Shown: piece by piece, positions 1-7,915 of the stretch
Numbering within the stretch: the first letter of the stretch is position 1
Layout: each line of letters begins with the position of its first letter
Assembly: GCF_014195505.1 (NCBI RefSeq)
Contig: NZ_JACIBV010000001.1
Span: 6,944,001-7,008,000, forward strand
Source of the DNA: Nonomuraea dietziae
Lineage (GTDB): Bacteria; Actinomycetota; Actinomycetes; Streptosporangiales; Streptosporangiaceae
DNA: 64,000 nt
Direction: 5' to 3'
Program-made: the position numbers and the translations under genes
Notes under the pieces: generated by a model
The model's database searches: none
The model's input: only the letters and a program-made list of their open reading frames with translations
What the model was told of the DNA's origin: nothing

Positions 1-174
1 GTGGCCATGGTGACCGCCGGCGTGCTCGCCGTCGGAGCCGCGCTCTCGCTGGTCCTGGCGCTCGGCACAGTGCCCGAAATGGGTAGAAAGTCGGTATGGG
101 TGCCCGTCGACGTGAGTCCGCTCACGGACAGGCTGATGGACCTGCGGGGGAAGGCGGGCCAAGGAGGGGGATGA
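1..174 (+). CDS. C-terminal end of a membrane protein (partial)
   Basis: The window opens inside a reading frame that runs from base 1 to a TGA at 172-174. The visible 57 residues begin with a hydrophobic stretch (AGVLAVGAALSLVLALG), compatible with a final membrane helix, followed by a polar tail. The stop lies 4 bp before the ATG of the next kinase gene, and that gene's ribosome binding site (AAGGAGG, 161-167) is inside this frame, so the two are probably co-transcribed. The tail might belong to a third kinase of the same cluster, but no catalytic part is visible and the family cannot be named. Confidence 0.5.
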   Translation: MAMVTAGVLAVGAALSLVLALGTVPEMGRKSVWVPVDVSPLTDRLMDLRGKAGQGGG

Positions 175-178
175 GTAG

Positions 179-2005
179 ATGAGCACCGGCAACACCCAGG
201 CGCCCGAGCGTCTCGGTCCCTACAGACTGGTCAGGAAGATCGGCGAGGGTGGCATGGGGGTTGTCCACCTCGGGATCGACGAAGAGGGGCGCGAGGTCGC
301 CATCAAGGTGCTGCACCCCCACGTCGCCGCCGACCTCAAGGCGCGAGACCGGCTGACCCGCGAGGTCGAGACCATGCGCAGGGTGCGCAGCCGGCACGTC
401 GCCGAGGTGCTCGACGCCGAGCTCGTCGGCGGGCAGCCGTACGTCGTGACGAGGTTCGCTCCGGGACGCACGCTCGAGGAGACCGTCCTCGCCGAGGGCC
501 CGCTGCCGGCGGCGCAGCTGATCAGGCTGGCGCAGGGGCTGTGTTCGGCGCTCGTCTCCATCCACGCCGCCGACGTCATCCACCGCGACTTCAAGCCGTC
601 CAACGTCATGCTGGTCGACGGCGAGCCGCTGGTCATCGACTTCGGCATCGCGCACCTGGTCAACGCCACCAGGCTGACCCAGACGGGCATGTTCGTCGGC
701 ACGCCCGGCTACCTCGCGCCCGAGATCATCCGCGACACGGAGATCACCCAGGCGGCCGACGTGCACGCGCTGGCCTCCACGGTGTTCTTCGCCGCCGTGG
801 GCGCGCCGCCGTTCGGCACGGGGACGTTCGAGGTCATCTGCTTCAACATCATGGAAGGCCGGGCGCAGCTCGACAAGGCGCCCGCGTGGCTGCGCGGCTG
901 GCTCGGCAAGGCGCTGGCGGTCGACCCCCGCGCAAGGCCCGCGGCGCAGGAGCTGCTGCGTATGGCGCGCAGGCTCGACCCCTCGGTGACGGCCTTCAAC
1001 GAGACCCCGCCGAGCGGCACGCGGGTCCTGGAGTCGTCGCCACCACCGCCGGTCAACAGGACCAAGACGCTCGCGCGCGACGACAGCTACTCCGACCTGC
1101 TGCCGCCGGTCGAGTACGCCAAGCCGCCGAGGCCCGCGCCGCAGCCGCGCAAGGAGGCCAAGCCCCGCAAGGAGCCGAAGCCGCCGCCGTACGTGCCGGC
1201 GAACGTGCCGCCCTACCGGCCGCCCGCGCCGTACCCCGACCAGCGGGTCGCGGGCTACCCCGCGCCACAGCAGGCGGCGGCCGTGCGGCCGCCGCAGCCC
1301 GCCACTCAGCCGAGGCCCTACACGCCGCCGCGGGCCGACCGGCCGAAGTACCGCGTGGGGCATCCGCTCATCGCGGCGCTGCTGCTGACGCTGCTGGTCG
1401 CACTGGCGGTCATGATGCCGGTGATGGTCGGCGCGGCCGCCGTGGTGATCGCGCTGGTGCTGCGCGTGGGCGAGTACCTCTTCGGTGACCTGGTCGCGCG
1501 CCGCCAGCTGCGCGGCAGCAGCGCGGCCGATCCCGCGTTGATCCTGCTCGGCACGCCATGGGCGCTGATCAAGGCGGCGCTGGTGTCGCTGGTGCAGGTG
1601 CCGCTGTCGATCCTGTGGGGCGTGTGCGTCTGGGGCGTGCTGCACTACGGGTTGAAGATCGAGAGCGACCAGGCGGTGGCCTACGCGGCAGGCGCCTTCG
1701 CGGCCGGGCTGTTCCTGCTGCCGGGAGGGGGCGCGCCGCGCAAGGCCGTCACCCGCACGCTGACCGGCGTCATCCGCAGCCCTGGAGCCGGGCTGGTGGT
1801 CGCGCTGGTCGTCGGCACGGCGGCGCTGCTCGCGGTGCTGTTCGCGATGGGCCAGACGCCCACGTGGCACCCGTGGGAGCAGCCCTCCGACGTGGTGAGG
1901 GAGCTGACCCGCAGCGCCAGGGAGAGCGTGACGGGGCTCATCGGAGGGCTCATCGACTCCCTCATGACGAGCCTCGGTCTCGGCTTCCTCACACCCTGGT
2001 CATGA
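179..2005 (+). CDS. Membrane-anchored Hanks-type serine/threonine protein kinase
   Basis: This 608-residue protein phosphorylates Ser/Thr on unknown targets. The kinase domain occupies roughly residues 14-265. It has a glycine loop (GEGGMGVVHLG), catalytic Lys43, HRD at 135-137 written as HRDFKPSN, and DFG with Asp154, so it should be active. A Pro-rich, Lys-rich linker (about 285-390) leads to a C-terminal part with four or more hydrophobic segments (about 395-430, 450-485, 500-515, 540-560). The catalytic domain is therefore cytosolic and anchored by a multi-pass C-terminus, with no extracellular PASTA repeats. AAGGAGG sits 11 bp before the ATG. A second kinase of similar design follows 39 bp downstream, which suggests a local duplication. 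The substrate is unknown. Confidence 0.93.
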   Translation: MSTGNTQAPERLGPYRLVRKIGEGGMGVVHLGIDEEGREVAIKVLHPHVAADLKARDRLTREVETMRRVRSRHVAEVLDAELVGGQPYVVTRFAPGRTLEETVLAEGPLPAAQLIRLAQGLCSALVSIHAADVIHRDFKPSNVMLVDGEPLVIDFGIAHLVNATRLTQTGMFVGTPGYLAPEIIRDTEITQAADVHALASTVFFAAVGAPPFGTGTFEVICFNIMEGRAQLDKAPAWLRGWLGKALAVDPRARPAAQELLRMARRLDPSVTAFNETPPSGTRVLESSPPPPVNRTKTLARDDSYSDLLPPVEYAKPPRPAPQPRKEAKPRKEPKPPPYVPANVPPYRPPAPYPDQRVAGYPAPQQAAAVRPPQPATQPRPYTPPRADRPKYRVGHPLIAALLLTLLVALAVMMPVMVGAAAVVIALVLRVGEYLFGDLVARRQLRGSSAADPALILLGTPWALIKAALVSLVQVPLSILWGVCVWGVLHYGLKIESDQAVAYAAGAFAAGLFLLPGGGAPRKAVTRTLTGVIRSPGAGLVVALVVGTAALLAVLFAMGQTPTWHPWEQPSDVVRELTRSARESVTGLIGGLIDSLMTSLGLGFLTPWS

Positions 2006-2044
2006 CGTGTTCTCCGGCGCCCCTCCGCGGGGCACTATGGAGAC

Positions 2045-3385
2045 ATGAGCGAGCCTGACGGTGAGCACCTGGGCCCCTACCGCCTTCTCTCTCCTCTGGG
2101 GTCCGGCGGGTTCGGCGAGGTCCACCTCGCGCTCGACCCCGAGGGCCGCACGGTGGCGGTCAAGGTGCTGCACCCGCACGTCGCCGCCGAGGCCTCCGCC
2201 CTGACCAGGCTCGAACGCGAGGTCGAGACGATGCGCCTGGTCGAGGGGCCGCACGTGGCCGAGGTGCTGGACGCCTCGATGTCGGGCGACAGCCCCTACC
2301 TCGTGACCCGTTACGTCCAAGGGCGGGCGCTCAGCGTGGTGCCGGTGCCCGTCGACGATCTGCGCCGCCTGGCCAGGGGGCTGGCCCAGGCGCTGATGTC
2401 CATTCACGAGGCGGGCGTGGTGCACAGGGACCTCAAGCCCGCCAACGTCATGATGGCCGACGGCGAGCCCGTCGTGATCGACTTCGGCATCGCCTCGGCG
2501 CTCGACTCGCTGTCGGTCACCGCTTCAGGAGCGGTGGTCGGCACGCCGGGCTATCTGGCGCCCGAGGTGCTGGAGGGGCAGGAGGCCGGCGCTCCCGCCG
2601 ACGTGTTCTCCTTCGCCGCCACGCTGGCCTACGCGGCCACGGGGCGCCAGCCGTACGGCACGGGCCCGCTGTCGGCGGTCGCCTACCGGGTCGTCCATCA
2701 CGAGCCCGACCTGGAGGGCGCGCCCGCCTGGCTGGAGCCCCTGCTGCGCGACTGCCTGGTGCGCGACCCCGCCGCGCGGCCGACGGCCGCGCAGGTCTGC
2801 GCCAGGCTGGGTGTCGACGCGCCCGCTCGCGGACGCCACGGCGTGCGAGGCCTCAGCGGTACGGCCCGCCGCCCCGCGCCGAGCGCGATGGGGGTGCCGG
2901 GCTCGGCCGGCCACGAGCAGGGCGGCTACCTCTCCACGGAGGCAGGGCCTGGCGCCGTCTTCTCGACGGGCAGGAGGGCCGGCCTGGAGCCGCCCGACCT
3001 GCACGACCTGTCCACCCGCGAGTGGCGTCCAGGCGTGGCGGCGGTGGACGAGGCGCGAGCCCGCCACAGGGAGAAGATCCGCAGGCGGTGGGTGGTCGGC
3101 TCGGGCATCTTCGTCGCCCTGCTGGCGGCCGCGGCCAGGACCCCGTTGCCCGAGGCGTCGCTGCTCCTGCTGGCCTCCTACTCGCTCATCGTGGTCGTCG
3201 ACGCGGGCATCGCGCTGCTCTCGCGTGGCCTGTTCAGGAGCCGCCGCATGGTGACCGACCTGTCGTCCGTGGCGGGGGTCGTGGCGCTGTGGCTGGTGCT
3301 CAGCACGCTGTTCAGCCCGTTCACGCTGGCGCTCTTCGCGGGCACGGCGCTGGTCGTCGGAGTGGTCTTCCTGCTCAACGCCTGA
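2045..3385 (+). CDS. Membrane-anchored serine/threonine protein kinase, paralogue of the upstream gene
   Basis: The protein has 446 residues. The kinase domain covers about 11-260, with a glycine loop (LGSGGFGEVHLA), Lys40, HRDLKPAN at 127-134 and DFG with Asp146, so all catalytic residues are present. The C-terminal 120 residues hold about four membrane helices, the first near residue 345. It shares the GPYRL entry motif and the KVLHPHVAA stretch with the preceding kinase and is probably its tandem paralogue. A -10-like CACTAT at 2033-2038 ends 6 nt before the ATG, and GGAG lies too close to act as a normal ribosome site, so a short-leader or leaderless transcript is possible. Confidence 0.93.
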   Translation: MSEPDGEHLGPYRLLSPLGSGGFGEVHLALDPEGRTVAVKVLHPHVAAEASALTRLEREVETMRLVEGPHVAEVLDASMSGDSPYLVTRYVQGRALSVVPVPVDDLRRLARGLAQALMSIHEAGVVHRDLKPANVMMADGEPVVIDFGIASALDSLSVTASGAVVGTPGYLAPEVLEGQEAGAPADVFSFAATLAYAATGRQPYGTGPLSAVAYRVVHHEPDLEGAPAWLEPLLRDCLVRDPAARPTAAQVCARLGVDAPARGRHGVRGLSGTARRPAPSAMGVPGSAGHEQGGYLSTEAGPGAVFSTGRRAGLEPPDLHDLSTREWRPGVAAVDEARARHREKIRRRWVVGSGIFVALLAAAARTPLPEASLLLLASYSLIVVVDAGIALLSRGLFRSRRMVTDLSSVAGVVALWLVLSTLFSPFTLALFAGTALVVGVVFLLNA

Positions 3386-3455
3386 TCGCGATGTGCGAGG
3401 GGGGTGACAGCAGGATTCCGGAACAAAGTTCGGTAAGGTGAGGCTACCTGCGGGT

Positions 3456-3483
3456 TTGCGTCAAAGCTACTCATGGGTAACAT
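3456..3483 (+). promoter_or_regulatory. Predicted promoter of etfBA
   Basis: TTGCGT (3456-3461) and TAACAT (3478-3483) are separated by 16 bp and would give a 5' leader of about 90 nt before etfB. The spacing and hexamers fit a housekeeping sigma-70 promoter. No other good pair is apparent in the 194 bp between the kinase gene and etfB. Confidence 0.45.
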
Positions 3484-3579
3484 GGCGACCCGAGGGCCGT
3501 GGAGTAGGGGCCCTGGGCAGTCTGGCAGTCTGGACAGCACTCATCCGAGCATGCGATTACGGGAGGTCGGCCACCGGCC

Positions 3580-4359
3580 ATGAACATCGTCGTCTGCGTG
3601 AAGCAGGTCCCCGACACGGCGACCGAGCGCAAGCTCCGGTCCGATGACAAGACGCTCGACCGCGACGCCGCCGACGGCGTCGTCAACGAGCTTGACGAGT
3701 ACGCGGTCGAGGAGGCCCTGAAGCTCAAGGAGGCCCACGGCGGTGAAGTGACCGTCCTCACCATGGGCCCCGGCAAGGCCACCGAGACCATCCGCAAGGC
3801 CCTGGCGATGGGCGCGGACAAGGCGGTCCACCTGAGCGACGACGCCCTGCACGGCTCGGACGCCCTCTCGACCTCCTACGCGATGGCCCAGACGCTGAAG
3901 AAGATCGGGTTCGACCTGGTCATCCTCGGCTCGGAGTCGACCGACGCGCGCACCGGCGTGCTGGCCGCCATGCTGGCCGAGCGCCTCGGCGCCGCCCAGC
4001 TGACGCTGGCCAACAAGGTGGACGTCGAGGGCTCCTCGATCTCCATCCAGCGTCTGACCGACTACGGCTACGACAAGGTCGAGGCCACGCTGCCGGCCGT
4101 CGTCTCCGTGGTCGAGAAGATCAACGAGCCTCGCTACCCGTCCTTCAAGGGCATCATGGCGGCCAAGAAGAAGCCGGTCGAGACCCTCTCCGTGGGCGAC
4201 GCCTCCATCGACGCCGCGCAGGTCGGCCTCGGCGCCGCCTGGTCCGAGGTCGTCGACTTCGCCGCCGCCCCTCCGCGCGCGGCGGGCACGATCGTCAAGG
4301 ACGAGGGCGACGGTGGCGTCAAGGCCGCCGAGTTCCTCGCGTCCAAGAAGTTCATCTGA
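3580..4359 (+). CDS. etfB: Electron transfer flavoprotein beta subunit
   Basis: This 259-residue FixA/EtfB subunit carries AMP and, with the alpha subunit, shuttles electrons from acyl-CoA dehydrogenases toward the quinone pool. The N-terminus MNIVVCVKQVPDTATERKL is the family signature, and the length is normal. GGGAGG lies about 14 bp before the ATG. The alpha subunit starts 21 bp downstream, so the two form one operon. The same etfB-etfA pair (fixA/fixB) sits near iscS, mnmA and ligA in mycobacteria, as here. Confidence 0.96.
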   Translation: MNIVVCVKQVPDTATERKLRSDDKTLDRDAADGVVNELDEYAVEEALKLKEAHGGEVTVLTMGPGKATETIRKALAMGADKAVHLSDDALHGSDALSTSYAMAQTLKKIGFDLVILGSESTDARTGVLAAMLAERLGAAQLTLANKVDVEGSSISIQRLTDYGYDKVEATLPAVVSVVEKINEPRYPSFKGIMAAKKKPVETLSVGDASIDAAQVGLGAAWSEVVDFAAAPPRAAGTIVKDEGDGGVKAAEFLASKKFI

Positions 4360-4380
4360 GCACGGGAGAGAACAGCAGAT

Positions 4381-5334
4381 ATGTCGGAGATTCTCGTTCT
4401 CGTTGAGCAGGTCGACGGCGAGGTCAAGAAGGTCACGCTCGAACTGCTGACCCTGGCCCGTTCGCTCGGCACCCCGTCGGCCGTATGGGCGGGCCCTGGC
4501 TTCGGCGCCGACGCCAAGGCCAAGCTGGCCGAGTACGGCGCGGAGAAGATCTACGTCGCGGGCTCCGCCGACGTGGTCGACCACGTCGTCGCCCCCAAGG
4601 CCGAGCTGCTGGCGCAGCTGGTCGGCTCCGCCGCGCCTGCGGCCGTCCTCGTCGCCGCCACGGCGGAGGGCAAGGAGGTCGCCGGTCGGCTGGCCGTCAA
4701 GACCGACTCGGGCGTCATCACCGACGCGGTCGGCGTGGGCGAGGGCTTCGTCGCCGACCAGTCCATCTTCGGTGGCGGCGTCAACGTCCACTCGCGCGTG
4801 ACCAAGGGCACCCCGATCATCGCGGTCCGCCCGAACTCCACCGCCCCCGCTCCCGCGCCCGCCGCGGGCGCCGAGGAGGAGGTGTCGGTCGCGCTGTCGG
4901 ACGCCGCGAAGGCCTCGAAGATCGTCGAGCGCGTCAAGCAGGAGAAGGGCGCTCGCCCCGAGCTCACCGAGGCGGCGATCGTCGTCTCCGGCGGCCGTGG
5001 CGTGGGCTCGGCGGAGAACTTCTCGATCATCGAAGGGCTGGCCGACGTCCTGGGCGCCGCTGTCGGCGCCTCCCGCGCGGCCACCGACGCGGGCTGGTAC
5101 CCGCACCAGTTCCAGGTCGGCCAGACGGGCAAGACGGTCTCGCCGCAGCTCTACATCGCCGCGGGCATCTCGGGTGCGATCCAGCACCGGGCGGGCATGC
5201 AGACGGCGAAGACCATCGTCGCGATCAACAAGGACCCGGAGGCGCCGATCTTCGAGCTCGCCGACTTCGGTGTCGTCGGCGACCTGCACCAGATCGTCCC
5301 GCAGCTCGCGGACGAGGTCAGCAAGCGCAAGTAG
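4381..5334 (+). CDS. etfA: Electron transfer flavoprotein alpha subunit
   Basis: This 317-residue FixB/EtfA subunit is the FAD-carrying half of the ETF heterodimer. The N-terminal alpha/beta domain is followed by the conserved C-terminal FAD domain, visible as SGGRGVGSAENF, then WYPHQFQVGQTGKTVSPQLY and GISGAIQH. The signature is complete and the length is typical. It lies 21 bp after etfB, preceded by GGGAGA. A strong hairpin follows the stop codon, which makes this the last gene of the operon. Confidence 0.96.
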   Translation: MSEILVLVEQVDGEVKKVTLELLTLARSLGTPSAVWAGPGFGADAKAKLAEYGAEKIYVAGSADVVDHVVAPKAELLAQLVGSAAPAAVLVAATAEGKEVAGRLAVKTDSGVITDAVGVGEGFVADQSIFGGGVNVHSRVTKGTPIIAVRPNSTAPAPAPAAGAEEEVSVALSDAAKASKIVERVKQEKGARPELTEAAIVVSGGRGVGSAENFSIIEGLADVLGAAVGASRAATDAGWYPHQFQVGQTGKTVSPQLYIAAGISGAIQHRAGMQTAKTIVAINKDPEAPIFELADFGVVGDLHQIVPQLADEVSKRK

Positions 5335-5340
5335 CACAGC

Positions 5341-5386
5341 ACGAGAACGGCGGCCCCCTGCCTCAGGGGGGGGCCGCCGTTCTCGT
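5341..5386. terminator. Bidirectional hairpin terminator between etfA and the HIT gene
   Basis: A long GC-rich stem starts 6 bp after the etfA stop. The left arm ACGAGAACGGCGGCCCCCTG pairs with the right arm ending in CCGCCGTTCTCGT, with a three-base loop and a small G bulge. There is no clear U tract, as is usual for actinomycetes. It lies between convergent genes and can serve both. Confidence 0.75.
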
Positions 5387-5400
5387 GTCGTGGCGGACGG

Positions 5401-5898
5401 TCAGCCGGCGAGCGCGGCGCGGATGCGGGCGGCCAGGGCGGCCGCCCGCCCGGTGTCCCACGGGATGAGGCCGTTCTCGCTCATCAGCGCGTAGAACTGC
5501 TGCTCGTGGTACGGCGTGCCCGGCGGCAGCGGCGCGATGTGCCAGTGCAGGTGCGAGTTGCCCTGCTGACTGCCCAGCGTGAGCAGGTAGGTCCGCTCGG
5601 AGGGCACCGCCGCCTCCACGGCCAGCGCGACCCTGCGCACCACGGCCATCAGCGCGAGGTAGTCGTCCTCGTCCAGGTCCCTGACCGCGTGCTCGACGTG
5701 CGCCTTCGGGCAGACGAGCGCGTAACCGGGGACGGTGGGATAGCGGGCGAGGAAGGCCAGGTGCCTGTCGTCCTCGTAGAGGATCTCCTCGAGGTCGTGG
5801 GCGGGGTCGCCTGACACGATGGCGCAGACGAAGCAGGGGCCGTTCCTGACGCGTTCGACGTAGGCGTCCAGGTCCATCCGTTCGGAGCGGGCGGTCAT
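5401..5898 (-). CDS. HIT family (histidine triad) hydrolase
   Basis: The protein has 165 residues. The histidine triad is His116-x-His118-x-His120 within SHLHWHIAPLP, the catalytic site of HIT nucleotide hydrolases and transferases. Paired cysteines near the N-terminus (PCFVC, 21-25) recall the zinc site of some HIT proteins. The likely substrates are dinucleoside polyphosphates or nucleoside phosphoramidates, but the subfamily cannot be fixed. Alternative starts exist: ATG at 5898 or the internal ATG eight codons in (MDLDAYVERV). The gene is transcribed toward etfA and shares the terminator between them. Confidence 0.9.
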   Translation of the reverse strand: MTARSERMDLDAYVERVRNGPCFVCAIVSGDPAHDLEEILYEDDRHLAFLARYPTVPGYALVCPKAHVEHAVRDLDEDDYLALMAVVRRVALAVEAAVPSERTYLLTLGSQQGNSHLHWHIAPLPPGTPYHEQQFYALMSENGLIPWDTGRAAALAARIRAALAG

Positions 5899-5945
5899 CG
5901 ACCGAGCCTCTCACGCGTGTGGGCGGCTCCCAAGGGGCCGCCGGG

Positions 5946-7148
5946 TCAGGCGGCGACTCCTGCGGGGGTGCGCTCCTCGACGTGGGCGGGGGTGGTCGTG
6001 GTCGTCTCGTGGCGGGGCAGGAACCGTGCCGCGACGGCGATGAGCACGCCGAGCACGACCGCGATGCCGAGGGCCATGCGCAGTGAGGTGAAGTCGCTGA
6101 TCAGGCCGATCGCCACGGGGCCGAGCAGCAGACCCGCGTAGCCCATCGCGCCCGCCTGGGCGATCGCGGGGCCGGGGTTGTCGGTGGCGGTGCCCGCCAG
6201 CGACAGCGTCATCGGCGAGATGGTGGCGACGCCGAGCCCGACGAAGAACATCGCGAAGACCGCGATCAGCGGAGTGGCGGCGGTCAGCACGATCGCGAAC
6301 GTCGCGGCCGTGGCCACGCCGGAGACGGTCATGATGCCTCGCACGCCGAACCGCCCGCGCAGCCGGTCACCGCCCAGCCTGGCCAGCAGCATGCCGACCT
6401 CGAATACCGGGTAGCCGAGCGCGGCGATCGCCTCGGGCGCGCCGAGCTCGTCGCGCATGAACAGGCCGTTCCAGTCGGCGACGGTGCCCTCCACCATGAA
6501 CGCGAAGAACATGATCGCGCCCAGCAGGTAGACGACCGCGGGCAGCCTCTTGCGCGCCTTGGCCGTGGTCCGTACGACGGGGGGTTCGGGCAGGTAGGTA
6601 CGACCGATGATCATGACGAGGGGGAGCGAGATCAGCGCGACCAGCGAGAGGTTGGCGGTGTAGGACAGGCCGAGGGCGATCGCGAGGCTGCCGATGCCGC
6701 CTGCCGCGATGGCGCCGACGCACCAGCCCGCGTGCATGCCGTTCATCAGCGGCCTGCCGTAGGCCTGCTCGACCGTCGAGCCCTGGGCGTTCATGGCGAT
6801 GTCGACGGTGCCGAAGGCCATGCCGAAGACGGCCACCGCCACCAGGAGCGACGGCAGGTTCGGCGCGCAGCCGATGCCGAGCAGCGACAGCGCGGTGGCA
6901 GGGCCACCGACCCGCAGGACCGTCCGGCTGCCCGCGCGCTGCATGATCCCGCGCATGGACTGCATGGTCACGAGCGCGCCCAGACCCCACACGAGCAGGA
7001 TCACGCCGACCGTCGCTTCGGACAGGCCGAGTTTGTCGGTCAGTGCCGGGATGCGCACGGTCATCGTGCCCACCATCAAGCCAGCCAGGACAAAAGTGAG
7101 GATCGACCCATAACGGGCAGTCCTCAGGTCGCGGGTCATCGTCAACAC
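5946..7148 (-). CDS. MFS transporter
   Basis: This 400-residue, twelve-helix major facilitator has the pattern of the YbjJ-like exporter group (opening YGSILTFVLAGLMVGTMTVRIPAL, with a short cytosolic loop RGIMQRAGSRT between helices 2 and 3). The substrate is unknown. It lies downstream of, and in the same direction as, a TetR gene (7361-7861) and is the natural candidate target of that repressor. A strong hairpin in the 212-bp gap (7167-7220) suggests that read-through is limited or that the gene has its own promoter. Confidence 0.85.
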   Translation of the reverse strand: MLTMTRDLRTARYGSILTFVLAGLMVGTMTVRIPALTDKLGLSEATVGVILLVWGLGALVTMQSMRGIMQRAGSRTVLRVGGPATALSLLGIGCAPNLPSLLVAVAVFGMAFGTVDIAMNAQGSTVEQAYGRPLMNGMHAGWCVGAIAAGGIGSLAIALGLSYTANLSLVALISLPLVMIIGRTYLPEPPVVRTTAKARKRLPAVVYLLGAIMFFAFMVEGTVADWNGLFMRDELGAPEAIAALGYPVFEVGMLLARLGGDRLRGRFGVRGIMTVSGVATAATFAIVLTAATPLIAVFAMFFVGLGVATISPMTLSLAGTATDNPGPAIAQAGAMGYAGLLLGPVAIGLISDFTSLRMALGIAVVLGVLIAVAARFLPRHETTTTTPAHVEERTPAGVAA

Positions 7149-7166
7149 CTCTCGGATCGTCAGGTG

Positions 7167-7220
7167 GGCGCCCTCGTGGGGCGCCGCTCAGTCAGTGAAC
7201 GGCGCCCCACGGGGGGCGCC
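7167..7220 (-). terminator. Long inverted repeat between the TetR gene and the MFS gene
   Basis: Arms at 7167-7186 and 7200-7220 pair almost perfectly over about 20 bp (GGGGCGCCG with CGGCGCCCC at the inner end), with a 13-nt loop. Read on the minus strand it lies after the TetR stop and before the MFS start, so it may terminate the TetR transcript or act as an attenuator for the exporter. Confidence 0.55.
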
Positions 7221-7360
7221 GCTTGTCAGGGAAATGGCAGCCAGGAGCGGCGGCGCCTGGTCGGGCGCCGTTCGTCCGGGGAGCGGGGAACGGGGGAAAC
7301 GGGGAACGTGGCGACCACGCGCGGCGTGCGGCTCTTCTGGAAGGAGGCGTGCCGCGGGCG

Positions 7361-7861
7361 CTAGAGCAGAGCCAGGAGCCTGGCCTCGAGCGCGACGAGG
7401 TCGCTCTCCGAGTGGAGCCCGGGGTCGTGGCTGGCCACGTCCCACAGCCCTTCGCACGCCAGCCGGACGATCTGGGAGGCGACGGGGTCGGCCTCCTCGG
7501 CCAGGGCCTCACGGTGCCACCTGGTCATCGCGTCGCGGAGCGGCGCGAGGAGGAACAGGTTGCCCGAGGCCCCCGTCACGACGGCCCATCGTCGCAGCCG
7601 GCCCGAGCGGACGGCGGCGAGCGTGGCGCCCAGGTAGCGTTTGGTGTAGGTGTCGTGCGGCTGGGCCGCCATCAGGTCGTCGAAGTCCCCGATGAGCCGC
7701 TCGACCATGCCCTTGATCAGAGCTTCCTTGCTGCTGAAGTGGTAGAGGAGCCCGCCCTTGCTCACGCCGGCCCTGTCGGCGACGGCGGCGAGGGTGAGCG
7801 CGGCCGAGCCCTGGTCGCAGAGGAGCTCCTCTGCGGCGTCAAGCAACTCGTCTCGCCTCAT
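7361..7861 (-). CDS. TetR family transcriptional repressor
   Basis: The protein has 166 residues from the chosen start MRRDELLDAAEELL. The N-terminal helix-turn-helix covers residues about 5-50 (LTLAAVADRAGVSKGGLLYHFSSKEALIKGM); the rest is a ligand and dimer domain. An upstream in-frame ATG at 7897 would make the protein begin by translating the operator palindrome and is rejected. On the minus strand TTTGCC (7893-7898), an 18-bp spacer and TACAGT (7869-7874) form a promoter whose start would fall on the A of the chosen ATG, so the mRNA is probably leaderless. The perfect palindrome at 7870-7891 lies within this promoter, implying autorepression. Confidence 0.9.
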   Translation of the reverse strand: MRRDELLDAAEELLCDQGSAALTLAAVADRAGVSKGGLLYHFSSKEALIKGMVERLIGDFDDLMAAQPHDTYTKRYLGATLAAVRSGRLRRWAVVTGASGNLFLLAPLRDAMTRWHREALAEEADPVASQIVRLACEGLWDVASHDPGLHSESDLVALEARLLALL

Positions 7862-7869
7862 AGGGTCTA

Positions 7870-7891
7870 CTGTACCGTCCGGACGGTACAG
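7870..7891. promoter_or_regulatory. Perfect palindromic TetR operator in a divergent promoter region
   Basis: A 22-bp perfect palindrome with half-site CTGTACCGTCC lies 8 bp upstream of the TetR start. It fills the spacer and overlaps the -10 (TACAGT, 7869-7874) of the minus-strand promoter. On the plus strand, TACGCT (7904-7909) lies 6 nt before the cysteine desulfurase GTG, and the -35 zone of that promoter (about 7881-7886) would fall in the right half of the palindrome. One bound dimer, or a pair of dimers, could therefore block both directions. The assignment of the TetR protein to this site is inferred from position and symmetry. Confidence 0.85.
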
Positions 7892-7915
7892 TGGCAAACG
7901 AGATACGCTGATCGG

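Noticed and set aside
122..1870. Long antisense frame over the first kinase gene
   Set aside because: The frame is open only because of high GC; the opposite strand encodes a kinase with all catalytic motifs.
3436..3449. DtxR/IdeR iron box upstream of etfB
   Set aside because: AGGT and ACCT half-sites are present, but the spacing is 6 bp instead of 7 and the outer bases do not fit the consensus.
7862..7897. Upstream start of the TetR gene at 7897
   Set aside because: The added residues translate the operator palindrome, and the promoter geometry places the transcript start at 7861.
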